In this document: one piece after another, positions 18,800-27,201 of the stretch
Layout: every line of letters starts with the position of its first letter
Position numbering within the stretch: position 1 is the stretch's first letter
Program-made: the position numbers and the translations under genes
From: a bacterium D16-36
GTDB lineage: Bacteria > Bacillota > Clostridia > Lachnospirales > Lachnospiraceae
DNA length: 64,000 bases
Assembly: GCA_003611745.1 (NCBI GenBank)
Contig: RAYF01000015.1
Coordinates: 1 to 64,000 of the forward strand
Direction of reading: 5' to 3'
Notes under the pieces: model-generated
The model's input: only the letters and a program-made list of their open reading frames with translations
Told to the model about the DNA's origin: nothing
Database searches by the model: none

Positions 18800-19227
18800 A
18801 AATCACCTCCCATACATTCACATAGGGTATCAGCACACCACAGGTCACAGCACAAATTACCTGTCCCGCAGCTATCCCCGCCTGTATTATATGGGTTTCT
18901 TCCATAATTCGTCCCATAATACTGGTACTGCTGCCTGTTATACTGCTGCTGGCCTCCATAGCCGCCCTGACCGCCACTCTGTCCGCCGAAACCTCCCTGG
19001 CCGCCTTGACCGCCGCTCTGGTAGCCTGAATGATTGCCGGACCGCATATCCATTATCTGCTGATATGCCTCCTGAACCTCTTTAAATTTCTCTTCGGCCA
19101 GATCAGACAGCGGATTATTTACATAAGTATCCGGATGATACTTCCTGCTAAGCTCCCTGTACGCCTTCTTTACCTCTTCATCTGTGGCACTGGACGAAAT
19201 TCCAAGTACCTGATATGGATCTGTCAT
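18784..19227 (-). CDS. short J-domain protein with Gly/Gln repeats and Cys-rich tail
   Basis: 147 residues. J domain at 1-65 with the HPD motif at 31-33 (KYHPDTY), which stimulates DnaK ATPase. Residues ~75-115 are a Gly/Gln/Tyr repeat (GGQGG units). The C-terminus is unusually Cys-rich ([16 protein letters not shown], then CTCF), with no zinc-finger spacing typical of DnaJ. It lacks the substrate-binding domains of true DnaJ. It lies next to DUF5685, and overlaps the downstream membrane-protein gene. The leader repeat precedes its start. Confidence 0.88.
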   Translation of the reverse strand: MTDPYQVLGISSSATDEEVKKAYRELSRKYHPDTYVNNPLSDLAEEKFKEVQEAYQQIMDMRSGNHSGYQSGGQGGQGGFGGQSGGQGGYGGQQQYNRQQYQYYGTNYGRNPYNTGGDSCGTGNLCCDLWCADTLCECMGGDLCTCF

Positions 19228-19233
19228 TTTTAT

Positions 19234-19263
19234 ACCCCGTCTTTCTCAGTTTTAATACCCTTA
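19234..19263 (-). repeat. copy 2 of 30-bp leader repeat
   Basis: Leftward strand: TAAGGGTATTAAAACTGAG then AAAGACGGGGT, ending 6 nt before the J-domain start codon. Matches copy 1 at 17701-17730 at about 25 of 30 positions and has the same offset from the start codon. Confidence 0.6.
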
Positions 19264-19356
19264 AAAAGGGCTGCCTTCCCAAAATGGGAAAGCACCGCCA
19301 AACGTAAACCGAACCTGCGGCAGTGCACTGCCACAGATAATTATTCACTGTGTTTT

Positions 19357-20199
19357 CTATTTTATATTAGTTTCCTGCCCCGCTCTTTGTGCCTGAATAT
19401 CATCATAACGGTTCCATACTCCAGCATATAGTATATTACCTAAAATGTCTACATATTCCAGACAGGGAAGTTTTTGGAATGCCTCCCCTGCAGCCGCCAT
19501 CTCGTTAAGAAGCATATCCCCTGCCATTTTTTCAAAATCCGGATGCCCCCTCTGCCCTGCAAAAGGGTTGAAACGGTTGTTTCTGGCATCCTCCTCCAGA
19601 TCATCATAGGCATCCATAATATAGATAAACCGCCCCAGATGATGCCCAAGCTCCTTCAGGGATTTTGAAAAACAGTCCTGCCTGTAGTCAAATATGCCTG
19701 CCATCAGCCTGCCGAAGCAGTCTGCAAGGCTGCCAGCATCTGCCGCACCTGATTTTTCCAGCGCAGACAGCTCCGAAAGCCTCTCCCTGATATGCTGTTC
19801 AAGAGGAGCCTGTTTCTTTGCCGCCCTCTTCTGCTTTCCATGGTACGCCTTCATTCCAAGCCATGCCTTTTTTGAAGCATCGTCCTCCGCATCATCCAGA
19901 AAATGATAGTATGTTAAAATCATAGTCAAATGCGCTGCATACTCTGTCACCTCATTGGAGAGCCGCAGATGCTTTCTGCCTGGATGCACAATGCACCGCT
20001 CCATGCTCTTCTCTGGCGGAATATCATACACAGATGACAGTAGCAGGATTAGGAAAGTCATATCATATGTTAAAGCTGCCTGGCCTAAAAAACCATATCT
20101 TTTCTTAAGTTCACTGCAAAGCCCGCAGTAAAAACCATGATAGACATCATAATCCTTTATTTTCAGTTCCGGTTTCCGTATCCGCACATAACCAAACAA
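19357..20199 (-). CDS. DUF5685-family protein, 280 aa
   Basis: Opens MFGYVRIRKPELKIKDYDVY, typical of the family, with Cys25-x-x-Cys28 just after. Largely helical. Two Asp-rich motifs stand out: LDDAEDD at 101-107 and MDAYDDLEEDARNNRFNPF at 195-213. Their spacing and context recall the paired metal-diphosphate motifs of isoprenoid-synthase-fold proteins; that similarity is my inference, not an established function. J-domain gene follows downstream, a common pairing in this group of bacteria. Confidence 0.8.
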   Translation of the reverse strand: MFGYVRIRKPELKIKDYDVYHGFYCGLCSELKKRYGFLGQAALTYDMTFLILLLSSVYDIPPEKSMERCIVHPGRKHLRLSNEVTEYAAHLTMILTYYHFLDDAEDDASKKAWLGMKAYHGKQKRAAKKQAPLEQHIRERLSELSALEKSGAADAGSLADCFGRLMAGIFDYRQDCFSKSLKELGHHLGRFIYIMDAYDDLEEDARNNRFNPFAGQRGHPDFEKMAGDMLLNEMAAAGEAFQKLPCLEYVDILGNILYAGVWNRYDDIQAQRAGQETNIK

Positions 20200-20282
20200 T
20201 CTCTTCTCCCCTCGCCTGCTATCCCTTTTTGCAAAAATTTACTTCATCATATCACATCTTGCGGCATGGCACAAAGCCAATG

Positions 20283-20628
20283 TTAGTTAAAGCTGCCTTT
20301 AATATGCCCTTTTGCTATTCCAAATTTTTTTCCCGCCAGAAGATATTTTTTAAGTTCGCGCTGGAGCGATGTCTTTTCCGGAAGATTTTCATCCACAGTC
20401 CCATAACCCGGAAAAATCCATTCCATATACCAGACAGCCTCCCTGTCAATCGAATCAATTTCAAATAATCTCTGAAAAGCTGCAATATGGGAATCTTCCC
20501 CCAGAAACTGCTGCAGTTCCGGCATAAGCATCCGGTATCCTGATATCTCTCACCCTGCCATACTCTTCCAGCCTGGAAGCCACTTCATGTGGTATATCCA
20601 GCAATTCATATAATTTACTATTCTCCAT
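20283..20628 (-). pseudogene. frameshifted small gene
   Basis: Two overlapping frames make one protein: MENSKLYELLDIPHEVASRL through DIRIPDAY in the first, then PELQQFLGEDSHIAAFQRLF to the end (GHIKGSFN) in the second. The shift lies near 20525-20535. A GGCAGGGGGG site precedes the first ATG. The N-terminal LYELLDIPHEV pattern resembles the N-terminal domain of GNAT-like acyltransferases, but the rest is too short and does not confirm this. Confidence 0.55.
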
Positions 20629-20743
20629 ATTCCCCCCCTGCCGCCCTTGGCTGCCAAAAATCCCCTTGTTACTGTGCTTAATATAGCATAACAAAAGACA
20701 GATTGCAAACCTGCCCCACAATAGAGTATAATACCGGAGGAAA

Positions 20744-21464
20744 CCATGCGTTACTGTTCATTCACACGGAAATCAATTTTTAGTATATATATTCGTTACT
20801 GCCCCAAATCAATATGTCACCATTTACAGACGCTGTTTATTTAACGATTACTCCCTGTTATCCGTCATTTTCCAATGTGCCTGCGTCCGGCTGTGTTTCT
20901 GTTTTTGCCCTCACTGAGTATGATACGCCTAAAAAGAAGGACAAGATATGCCGCCAGACAACAACGGCTTTCCAGAGGAACTCTGTCTTGCAGGGCTTTG
21001 ATGGATATGCGCCTTGCAGCGCTGTCTGAGCAGCATGCGCGGTTTCAGGCTTTCCTAGGAGGCACGCTCCCGCTACCTCTCATAACGCAGCGGTACATAG
21101 CAGGGCAAAATACGCCCTGCTATGTACCGGCGATTCGAGAGTGCCTCTGCGGAAGGCCATGAAATCCGCCGCATGGTGTAAGTTTGCGGAAAGGCGCATA
21201 AACCAAGCATCAAAGCCGCAAGACAGATAGTTCCTCGGAAAGGCGAAATGTTGCAAGGCATATCCTGTCCTTCTTTTTAGGCGTTTTGCTTGTCTGTGAA
21301 GCAAAAAACAGAAACATAACCGGATTGCAGGCACAAACAAAAAATGACGGATAACAGGGAGTAATCGTTTAGAAAACAATCGTCTGTAAATGGCACCAAA
21401 TTAATAGAGGCAGTAATGAATATATAATGAAAATTGATTTCCGTGGTTCATTCAAACAGCATGG
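20744..21464. mobile_element. ~720-bp imperfect palindromic element
   Basis: The left arm (20744-21109) and the reverse complement of the right arm (21111-21464) align nearly end to end. Long matches include ACGATTACTCCCTGTTATCC plus the following GTCATTTT, CGCCTAAAAAGAAGGACA, ATTTACAGACG, GAGGAACT and the outer CACGGAAATCAATTTT. Arms differ by scattered substitutions and small gaps. The only frames inside are arm-derived and mutually inverted, so I do not treat them as genes. No transposase is present. It sits between a decayed gene and dtd. A MITE-like or structured-RNA element is the most economical reading. Confidence 0.8.
21091..21129. repeat. perfect hairpin core of the long palindrome
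   Basis: CGGTACATAGCAGGGC (21091-21106), 7-nt loop, then its exact complement (21114-21129). It is the centre of the 720-bp element and its most conserved part. Confidence 0.85.
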
Positions 21465-21500
21465 GAACAAAATACCACAGAATAGGAAGGAGAAAAAACG

Positions 21501-21956
21501 ATGCGCTTTGTCATTCAACGGGTGAACAACGCCCACGTCACAACAGGGGACCGCATGCTAGGTTCCATCGGCAAAGGATATTTAGTCCTTATCGGCATTG
21601 CACAGGAAGATACAAAGGAACTTGCCGACAGGATGCTGCAGAAAATGTTAAACCTAAGGATTTTCAGCGATGAGGAGGACAGAACAAACCTTTCCCTCCG
21701 GGATGTGGACGGGGAGCTCCTGATGATTTCCCAATTTACCCTCTATGCGGACTGCCGCAAAGGGAACCGCCCCTCCTTTTTTAACGCCGGGAAACCGGAC
21801 ATGGCCGAGGAGTTGTATGAATACATTATAGAAAAGGCAAAGGAAACCTGCCCTGTAGTACAATCCGGCGAATTCGGCGCCTACATGAAGGTTTCCTTAG
21901 AAAATGACGGCCCATTTACCATCGTATTAGATTCAGATGAAATTTTTCCGAAATAA
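21501..21956 (+). CDS. dtd: D-aminoacyl-tRNA deacylase
   Basis: 151 residues, full length. Removes D-amino acids (and glycine from tRNA-Ala) mischarged on tRNA. Family motifs: [13 protein letters not shown] start, SQFTLYAD around 78-85 and the GPFTI active-site loop near the C-terminus with NxGxP-like [16 protein letters not shown] precedes the ATG. It is the only rightward gene in this stretch and lies just after the long palindrome, so it must have its own promoter there or within the element's right end. Confidence 0.96.
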   Translation: MRFVIQRVNNAHVTTGDRMLGSIGKGYLVLIGIAQEDTKELADRMLQKMLNLRIFSDEEDRTNLSLRDVDGELLMISQFTLYADCRKGNRPSFFNAGKPDMAEELYEYIIEKAKETCPVVQSGEFGAYMKVSLENDGPFTIVLDSDEIFPK

Positions 21957-22049
21957 TCCTCTTTCACCTATGGCAGCGCCGCCAGAAAGCGGCCTGCCTG
22001 TTCCTGCCATCCGCATCACAAAATCCTAAAACACGGCAGTCCCTAACGG

Positions 22050-23594
22050 TTATTTTACCTTACCTTTATTGCCCCCCACCTTTGCGCGGCGCACTGTACT
22101 GCCATTCCAGATACCATGCTTTTTACATTTTCTGATGGTATTTCCGGTGATCCAGTACACTTTGGCCCTGTCGGTAACAGAAATCCCATTATTCCTGACT
22201 CCGGTTATCTTGTTTCCGCGGACTGCTGATACACGGCAGTCTACAGAAACACTGATACCATTTGCACGGCAGTCCCTGATTTTATTTTTCTGTATGCCCG
22301 TGCTACGGCTGCGGCCCGTACCGATGGCCCCTCCTGTAATGGAAATCCCATGTTTCTTTATGTTCTGGAATGTATTCCCGCAAATAAGCTTCACAGAGCC
22401 CCCATCTACAGAAAGGCCATCTATCTTTGCCCCCTTCACGATATTCCCTTCTATCCTCGTGACAGTGCCGCCGCCCACGGATATCCCGTGCTTCCTGACC
22501 GAAGAAAGCGTATTTCCAGCTATCGCTTTCACTTTACCGCTGTCCACCATAATACCGTTCATGGAGATTCCCGTCATTTTATTCTTCTGGATGTTTACGC
22601 CGTCCGACTCCACAACATGAACCGAAAACCGGTACGGCCCTTTAACCACATTTTCCGAAATCAGGACCTGGTTCATCCCGCCGCAGGTAATTGCTGTCTT
22701 GCAATGCTTCCAGCTGGAAGGGCAGGTAATAGTATTCCCAGAAATCGTGATATCCTCATTCCTGTGTTTTCCGTTTTTTGTGTAATGATGCTGGCCGATG
22801 CCGCACGGAAAATCAATTACCCGGTTTCCCGTCACCGCCACCTTTCTGCACGAAGTCCCGTCCACCACGGAGCCTTTCGCCCAGAGCGAAGAAACTTCTG
22901 TCTTATCCGCCTCATTATTCGTCCACGCAGATTCCAGCTGCACCGCCTCCCTCGCATAAGCCCAGTCATTGCTGTGCCCCTGCCTGTACCGAAACCCGGT
23001 CAGCGTACAGCCACTGATAGAGCCACCTTCAATCCCAACAAATTCTATCAGATGGCAGTCATATGTATTCCTGACGGTGCAGTCCTTTACAGTGATATTC
23101 CTCGCATGGTCAAACCGAATAATATCGGAACCTTTCGACGCCTTTTTGATATCCCCGCCGTCCCAGGTTCCGCCTTCTATCGTAATATTCTCCGACATAT
23201 CATATCCGCCGGTAACGTCCATTCTGCCATTCTGGTCAACATTGTGAAGAAGCCCCCTGTCAATCAGGCTGTCCATTCTGTAAATAACGGCATTATCATC
23301 CAGTACCAGATGTGTATTAGAATAAATTCTAAGCGGCTTGTCAATATAATATGTCCCAGCCGGAAAATATATTGTTACCGGCTCCTTCGCGCCGATTGCT
23401 TTCTCAAACGCGCGCTGAATCGCCCTTGCATCGGAATCCCTGTCCGTCCCGTCTGCCCCGAATTCCCCGTCTGTCACAATATAATCATAATGCGCCTGTG
23501 CCCCTGCCGTATCTCCATCTGCTAAAAGCAGGGCCGTGCAGCTAAAAATGCAGACGGCAAGGCTGCGCATCATCCTGTCCATATGCCCTCTCAT
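22050..23594 (-). CDS. secreted right-handed beta-helix protein
   Basis: 514 residues. A signal peptide is visible (MRSLAVCIFSCTALLLADG, cleavage probably near AGA-QA, ~33). Next comes a pectate-lyase-superfamily opening (DGEFGADGTDRDSDARAIQR, FPAGTYYIDKP). About twelve coils follow with recurring GN-I/T and NGISV/HGISV units (residues ~250-510). It probably binds or cleaves a polysaccharide outside the cell; no specific catalytic set can be assigned. No sortase signal or S-layer domain is seen. GH13 gene lies 24 nt upstream. Confidence 0.82.
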   Translation of the reverse strand: MRGHMDRMMRSLAVCIFSCTALLLADGDTAGAQAHYDYIVTDGEFGADGTDRDSDARAIQRAFEKAIGAKEPVTIYFPAGTYYIDKPLRIYSNTHLVLDDNAVIYRMDSLIDRGLLHNVDQNGRMDVTGGYDMSENITIEGGTWDGGDIKKASKGSDIIRFDHARNITVKDCTVRNTYDCHLIEFVGIEGGSISGCTLTGFRYRQGHSNDWAYAREAVQLESAWTNNEADKTEVSSLWAKGSVVDGTSCRKVAVTGNRVIDFPCGIGQHHYTKNGKHRNEDITISGNTITCPSSWKHCKTAITCGGMNQVLISENVVKGPYRFSVHVVESDGVNIQKNKMTGISMNGIMVDSGKVKAIAGNTLSSVRKHGISVGGGTVTRIEGNIVKGAKIDGLSVDGGSVKLICGNTFQNIKKHGISITGGAIGTGRSRSTGIQKNKIRDCRANGISVSVDCRVSAVRGNKITGVRNNGISVTDRAKVYWITGNTIRKCKKHGIWNGSTVRRAKVGGNKGKVK

Positions 23595-23618
23595 GGCCTC
23601 CCTCCCATATCTATCCCA

Positions 23619-24929
23619 TTATCTCTCCATTTTCCAATATGCGGCAGAATATGGCGGCAGTACGCTTCCGCCCCCAAAATCATGCGGCTTTCCTGTAATC
23701 AGCTCCTCCGCCATGCCGCATCCGGCATCAAAATGGGCAGTATACGGTTCCTCCGCTGCATTTACCGCTACCAGAATCCTTTCCCCCTCACAGGCACGCT
23801 CGAATATGCACTGGCGGTTCGTCAGCACAATTGTCCGGAAACCGCCGTAATTCAGGGACTCGCTGCTTTTCTTAATCTCTGCCAGCTTTGCAATCCACTC
23901 CGCCAGCTCCCCAAACTCCGGTTCATCAAAGCTAACACGCAGCGCCGGGTCCCCCGCACTCTTATCAGCCTTCGTGCCCCATTCACTTCCATAATATACG
24001 CAGGGAATGCCGGGCATGCCAAAACAGATGGCATAGATTAGCGGCAGATGCTTTTCATTTTTAAGGACGCTTGCAATCCTGCTCACATCATGGTTGTCCA
24101 CAAAATTAAGCAGATGCATCCCCTTATAGAGCGTCCACTCTTCCGGCCCATACTGCCTTGCGAGGGAATGGCAGATTTCAAACATATTCATACTGTTAAA
24201 GCTCGAATGCATTCCGTGGTAACATTCATAATTCGTGACAGAATGGCACATCTCCTCATTTGCCCACTGCTTATAGTCCCCGTGCAGCGTCTCACCGACC
24301 AGAAAGAAGTCTTCTTTTAGGGAATCCGTAAACTTCCGCAGGCGCTTTAAAAATTCCTTGTCCAGGCAATACGCCACATCAAGGCGCAGCCCGTCGATAT
24401 CAAACAGCTCCACCCAGCACTTCACGGCATCAAATATATGCCCGATGACTTCTTCATTCTGCAGGTTCAGCTTCACTAAATCATAGTTGCCTTCCCATCC
24501 CTCGTACCACAGCCCGTCATTGTAATTCGAATTCCCTCCAAAATCAATATGGAACCAGTCCCTGTACGGCGAATGCTCCCTATTCTGCAAAACATCCTGA
24601 AATGCCCAGAACCCCCTGCCCACATGGTTAAACACGCCGTCCAGCACAATCCTTATATCCGCTTTGTGCAGTTCCCTGCACACATCGGCAAAATCTTCAT
24701 TTGTGCCAAGCCTTACATCAAGCTTTTTATAATCCCTCGTATTGTACCCATGGGTATCTGATTCAAACAGCGGTGAAAAATACACTGCATTAGCCCCCAG
24801 CTTTACTATATGAGGAATCCAGTCCTTCACCTTGAGAATCCGCGGCTGCTGTTTTCCGTCATTCTCAAACGGTGCCCCACAGAACCCTAATGGATAAATC
24901 TGATAAAATACACTTTCATATGCCCACAT
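23619..24929 (-). CDS. GH13 alpha-amylase-family enzyme
   Basis: 436 residues without signal peptide. All four GH13 regions are present: DGVFNHVG (97-104), GLRLDVAYCL with nucleophile Asp184, VGETLHGD with acid Glu213, and FVDNHDVS with Asp281. The short all-beta C-terminal domain follows (~360-436). Cytoplasmic location and the YQIYPLGFCGAP opening fit a maltodextrin or cyclomaltodextrin-type hydrolase. It is followed 24 nt later by the beta-helix gene, so one transcript may carry both. Confidence 0.92.
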   Translation of the reverse strand: MWAYESVFYQIYPLGFCGAPFENDGKQQPRILKVKDWIPHIVKLGANAVYFSPLFESDTHGYNTRDYKKLDVRLGTNEDFADVCRELHKADIRIVLDGVFNHVGRGFWAFQDVLQNREHSPYRDWFHIDFGGNSNYNDGLWYEGWEGNYDLVKLNLQNEEVIGHIFDAVKCWVELFDIDGLRLDVAYCLDKEFLKRLRKFTDSLKEDFFLVGETLHGDYKQWANEEMCHSVTNYECYHGMHSSFNSMNMFEICHSLARQYGPEEWTLYKGMHLLNFVDNHDVSRIASVLKNEKHLPLIYAICFGMPGIPCVYYGSEWGTKADKSAGDPALRVSFDEPEFGELAEWIAKLAEIKKSSESLNYGGFRTIVLTNRQCIFERACEGERILVAVNAAEEPYTAHFDAGCGMAEELITGKPHDFGGGSVLPPYSAAYWKMER

Positions 24930-25043
24930 AATTATGCCCTCCTTGCTGTCCTAATTTGTCTTTATGCCATTTTCCGATACATTTTACTATCATAACATGC
25001 AGCAGGGGATGTTACAAGGAAATTCTGGCTGCTATCACGGAAG

Positions 25044-25859
25044 TCAATTCTTTTCTCCCCCGCCTTCACAGAATATATATGCGCCATGGTCCAGAGGCCC
25101 ACTCCCCCTCCCCAAATCTAACATGGCCCCAAGGGCTGCTGTAAGATATCTTTTCGCCTGCCCTACCGCATCCTGCAGCTCCATGCCCTTTGCCAGATTA
25201 GAGGCAATCGCACTGGACAGGGTACACCCGGTCCCGTGGGTATTGGGATTGTCAACACGCTCCGCCGAAAACCATACGCCCTTTCCATCCTGCCACAAAA
25301 AATCATTTGCATCCTGCACCGCATGCCCGCCCTTTACCAGCACACTGCACTGGTACGTCCTGCCAATCCGTGCTGCTGCCTGCTCCATCCCCTCCCTCCC
25401 GGTAATTGCCATATCTGCTAAAATCTCAGCTTCCGGGATATTCGGGGTCACTACTGCCGCCAGCGGCAGCAGCCTGCCCGCCAGAGCCTGCACCGCATCC
25501 TCCTTCAAAAGCCTCGAACCGCTGGTAGAGACCATAACCGGATCTACCACAATCCGTTCCGCCCCGTACTCCTTAAGGGCATCTGCAGCCGCCTCAATCA
25601 ATGCGCTGTCCGACATCATGCCAATCTTCACCGCATCCGGGAAAATATCCGTAAAAATACAATCAAGCTGCTGCCTGAGAAAATCCGGCGTCACTTCATA
25701 GATGCCTGCCACACCGGTTGTATTCTGCGCTGTCAGCGCAGTGACAGCACTCATGGCATACACGCCGTTCGCCATCATTGTTTTAATATCCGCCTGAATC
25801 CCTGCCCCGCCACTGGAATCACTTCCTGCAATCGTCAATGCCGTTTTCCGTTCAGCCAT
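25044..25859 (-). CDS. thiD: hydroxymethylpyrimidine/phosphomethylpyrimidine kinase
   Basis: 271 residues. Phosphorylates HMP twice for thiamine synthesis. N-terminal TIAGSDSSGGAGIQADIKT, VDPVMVSTSG and C-terminal NTHGTGCTLSSAIASNLAKG anion-hole motif are complete. Start ATG is taken over an upstream GTG that sits too close to AGGAGG. Third gene of thiE-HAD-thiD. Without thiC or thiG nearby, the set looks like a salvage module. Confidence 0.95.
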   Translation of the reverse strand: MAERKTALTIAGSDSSGGAGIQADIKTMMANGVYAMSAVTALTAQNTTGVAGIYEVTPDFLRQQLDCIFTDIFPDAVKIGMMSDSALIEAAADALKEYGAERIVVDPVMVSTSGSRLLKEDAVQALAGRLLPLAAVVTPNIPEAEILADMAITGREGMEQAAARIGRTYQCSVLVKGGHAVQDANDFLWQDGKGVWFSAERVDNPNTHGTGCTLSSAIASNLAKGMELQDAVGQAKRYLTAALGAMLDLGRGSGPLDHGAYIFCEGGGEKN

Positions 25860-25879
25860 AAGTCCCACTGCCTCCTGTT

Positions 25880-26560
25880 TTATATAGTATATCCGCCTAA
25901 AGCTGCCACAGACTGGTAAAATCCGTTAAAATCTGTCAAATCCCTCAGATAGACGGAAGCCTCCTTCTGGATCAGTTCCTGATATGCCTCGCTGGAAGCA
26001 TCATAAACGCCAGCCGTCCGGAATCCCGCCCTGTTTGCCGTGCGGATTCCATGAAGCACATCCTCAAAGACCCATGTCCCTGCCATCTCTGTCCCCATAC
26101 TGCCCAACGCATTGAGGTACACCGCAGGGCTTGCCTCCTTGCCCGCACCCGCATCTTTGCAGGTAAAAATACCTTCCACATACTCCAGAATCCCTAGCCG
26201 CAGAAGAGCCGCCTCCGCCAGTTCCCTGTCACTGGCAGTTGCCACCGTAATATGTACACCCGCATCCCTTAACCCTCTTACAAACGGCAGTGCGCCCGCC
26301 TTTGCCGGGATCTCCTCCCTGTAGCACAAGCGCACCAGATCAATAATCTCTTCTGCAATCTGCACCGCCGTCTTTGGAAGCCCATACGCCTGCCTCAAAT
26401 ATTCCGCCGCCTCTTGCATACTCTTAGTAAATAAAATCTCTGTCAGGCCGGGCTCCGGCTCCTTCCCCTGCCCTTTCAGATAAATCCCGTCGATATTTTC
26501 CCAGACCGGCATCGAATCAATCAAAACACCGTCCATATCAAATATTGCACCTGTAATCAT
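25880..26560 (-). CDS. HAD-superfamily hydrolase (beta-PGM-like)
   Basis: 226 residues. Motif I IFDMDGVLIDS with nucleophile Asp8 and acid Asp10, cap domain ~15-85, motif II TVATAS, motif III Lys in a CKDAGAGKEASP segment and motif IV FEDVLHG. The class covers phosphoglycolate, beta-phosphoglucomutase and nucleotide phosphatases. Its start overlaps thiE's stop by 4 nt and thiD follows, so a thiamine-phosphate or HMP-phosphate phosphatase role is possible but inferred from position only. Confidence 0.85.
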   Translation of the reverse strand: MITGAIFDMDGVLIDSMPVWENIDGIYLKGQGKEPEPGLTEILFTKSMQEAAEYLRQAYGLPKTAVQIAEEIIDLVRLCYREEIPAKAGALPFVRGLRDAGVHITVATASDRELAEAALLRLGILEYVEGIFTCKDAGAGKEASPAVYLNALGSMGTEMAGTWVFEDVLHGIRTANRAGFRTAGVYDASSEAYQELIQKEASVYLRDLTDFNGFYQSVAALGGYTI

Positions 26561-27201
26561 TTAGAACCTCCAAGCTGTTCTGCCAATCCCCTCAACTCCC
26601 TTGCTGCTGATTCAATATCCTCACTGGCAAATACCGCGCTGACCACTGCAACCCCCTCAATCCCGGTGCCCTTTAATTCCATCACATTTCCTGCTGTAAT
26701 CCCCCCGATGGCAACAACCGGGATCGATACGCTCCTGCAGATTTCTTTCAGCGTCCCATGGGAAATCTCCTTTGCATCCCCCTTTGTGGAAGTGGCAAAA
26801 ACTGCCCCTGTCCCAAGATAATCCGCCCCCTGCCTCTCAGCTTCGGCTGCCTGCTGCACCGTCCGCGCCGTGACACCGATTATTTTGCCTGCACCAAGTT
26901 TTTTCCTCGCGTCCGACGCCGCCATATCACCCTGCCCTACGTGTACGCCGTCGGCGCCAACCGCCAGAGCGACTTCCACGTTGTCATTAATCACAAAAGG
27001 CACATGGTATTTTTCACACAGTATTTTAATCTGCCCTGCCTCCTCTATAAAACTCTCCGTATCTAATGATTTTTCCCTGAGCTGTATGAAAGTAGCACCG
27101 CCCCTTAACGCCTTCTCCACCTGCTCATACAATGTACTGCCCCTAAGCCAGCTCCGGTCCGTCACCGCATACAAACGTAAACTCCTGCGCTCAAATTCCA
27201 T
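26557..27201 (-). CDS. thiE: thiamine-phosphate synthase
   Basis: 214 residues from MEFERRSLRLYAVTDRSWL, preceded by GGAGG at 6 nt. Joins HMP-PP and thiazole phosphate. Family signatures: LREKSLD, FVINDNVEVALAVGADGVHV with GQGD, TARTVQQAAEAERQGADY and VAIGGIT. Its start overlaps the upstream ATP-grasp gene by 11 nt, so the ligase pair and thiE-HAD-thiD are likely one transcript. Confidence 0.95.
   Translation of the reverse strand: MEFERRSLRLYAVTDRSWLRGSTLYEQVEKALRGGATFIQLREKSLDTESFIEEAGQIKILCEKYHVPFVINDNVEVALAVGADGVHVGQGDMAASDARKKLGAGKIIGVTARTVQQAAEAERQGADYLGTGAVFATSTKGDAKEISHGTLKEICRSVSIPVVAIGGITAGNVMELKGTGIEGVAVVSAVFASEDIESAARELRGLAEQLGGSK

Noticed and set aside
20875-21379. Two 95-99 codon frames within the long palindrome sharing RLKRRT
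   Set aside because: They are mirror translations of the two arms, Arg/Leu-rich, without ribosome sites. Their similarity follows from the inverted repeat.
22350-23525. 391-codon frame opposite the beta-helix gene
   Set aside because: Antisense shadow of a repetitive coding region; composition (Arg, His, Pro, Ile) is not protein-like and it lacks a start site.
25860-25868. GTG start for thiD
   Set aside because: Only 2 nt from the AGGAGG; the downstream ATG gives the usual protein start.
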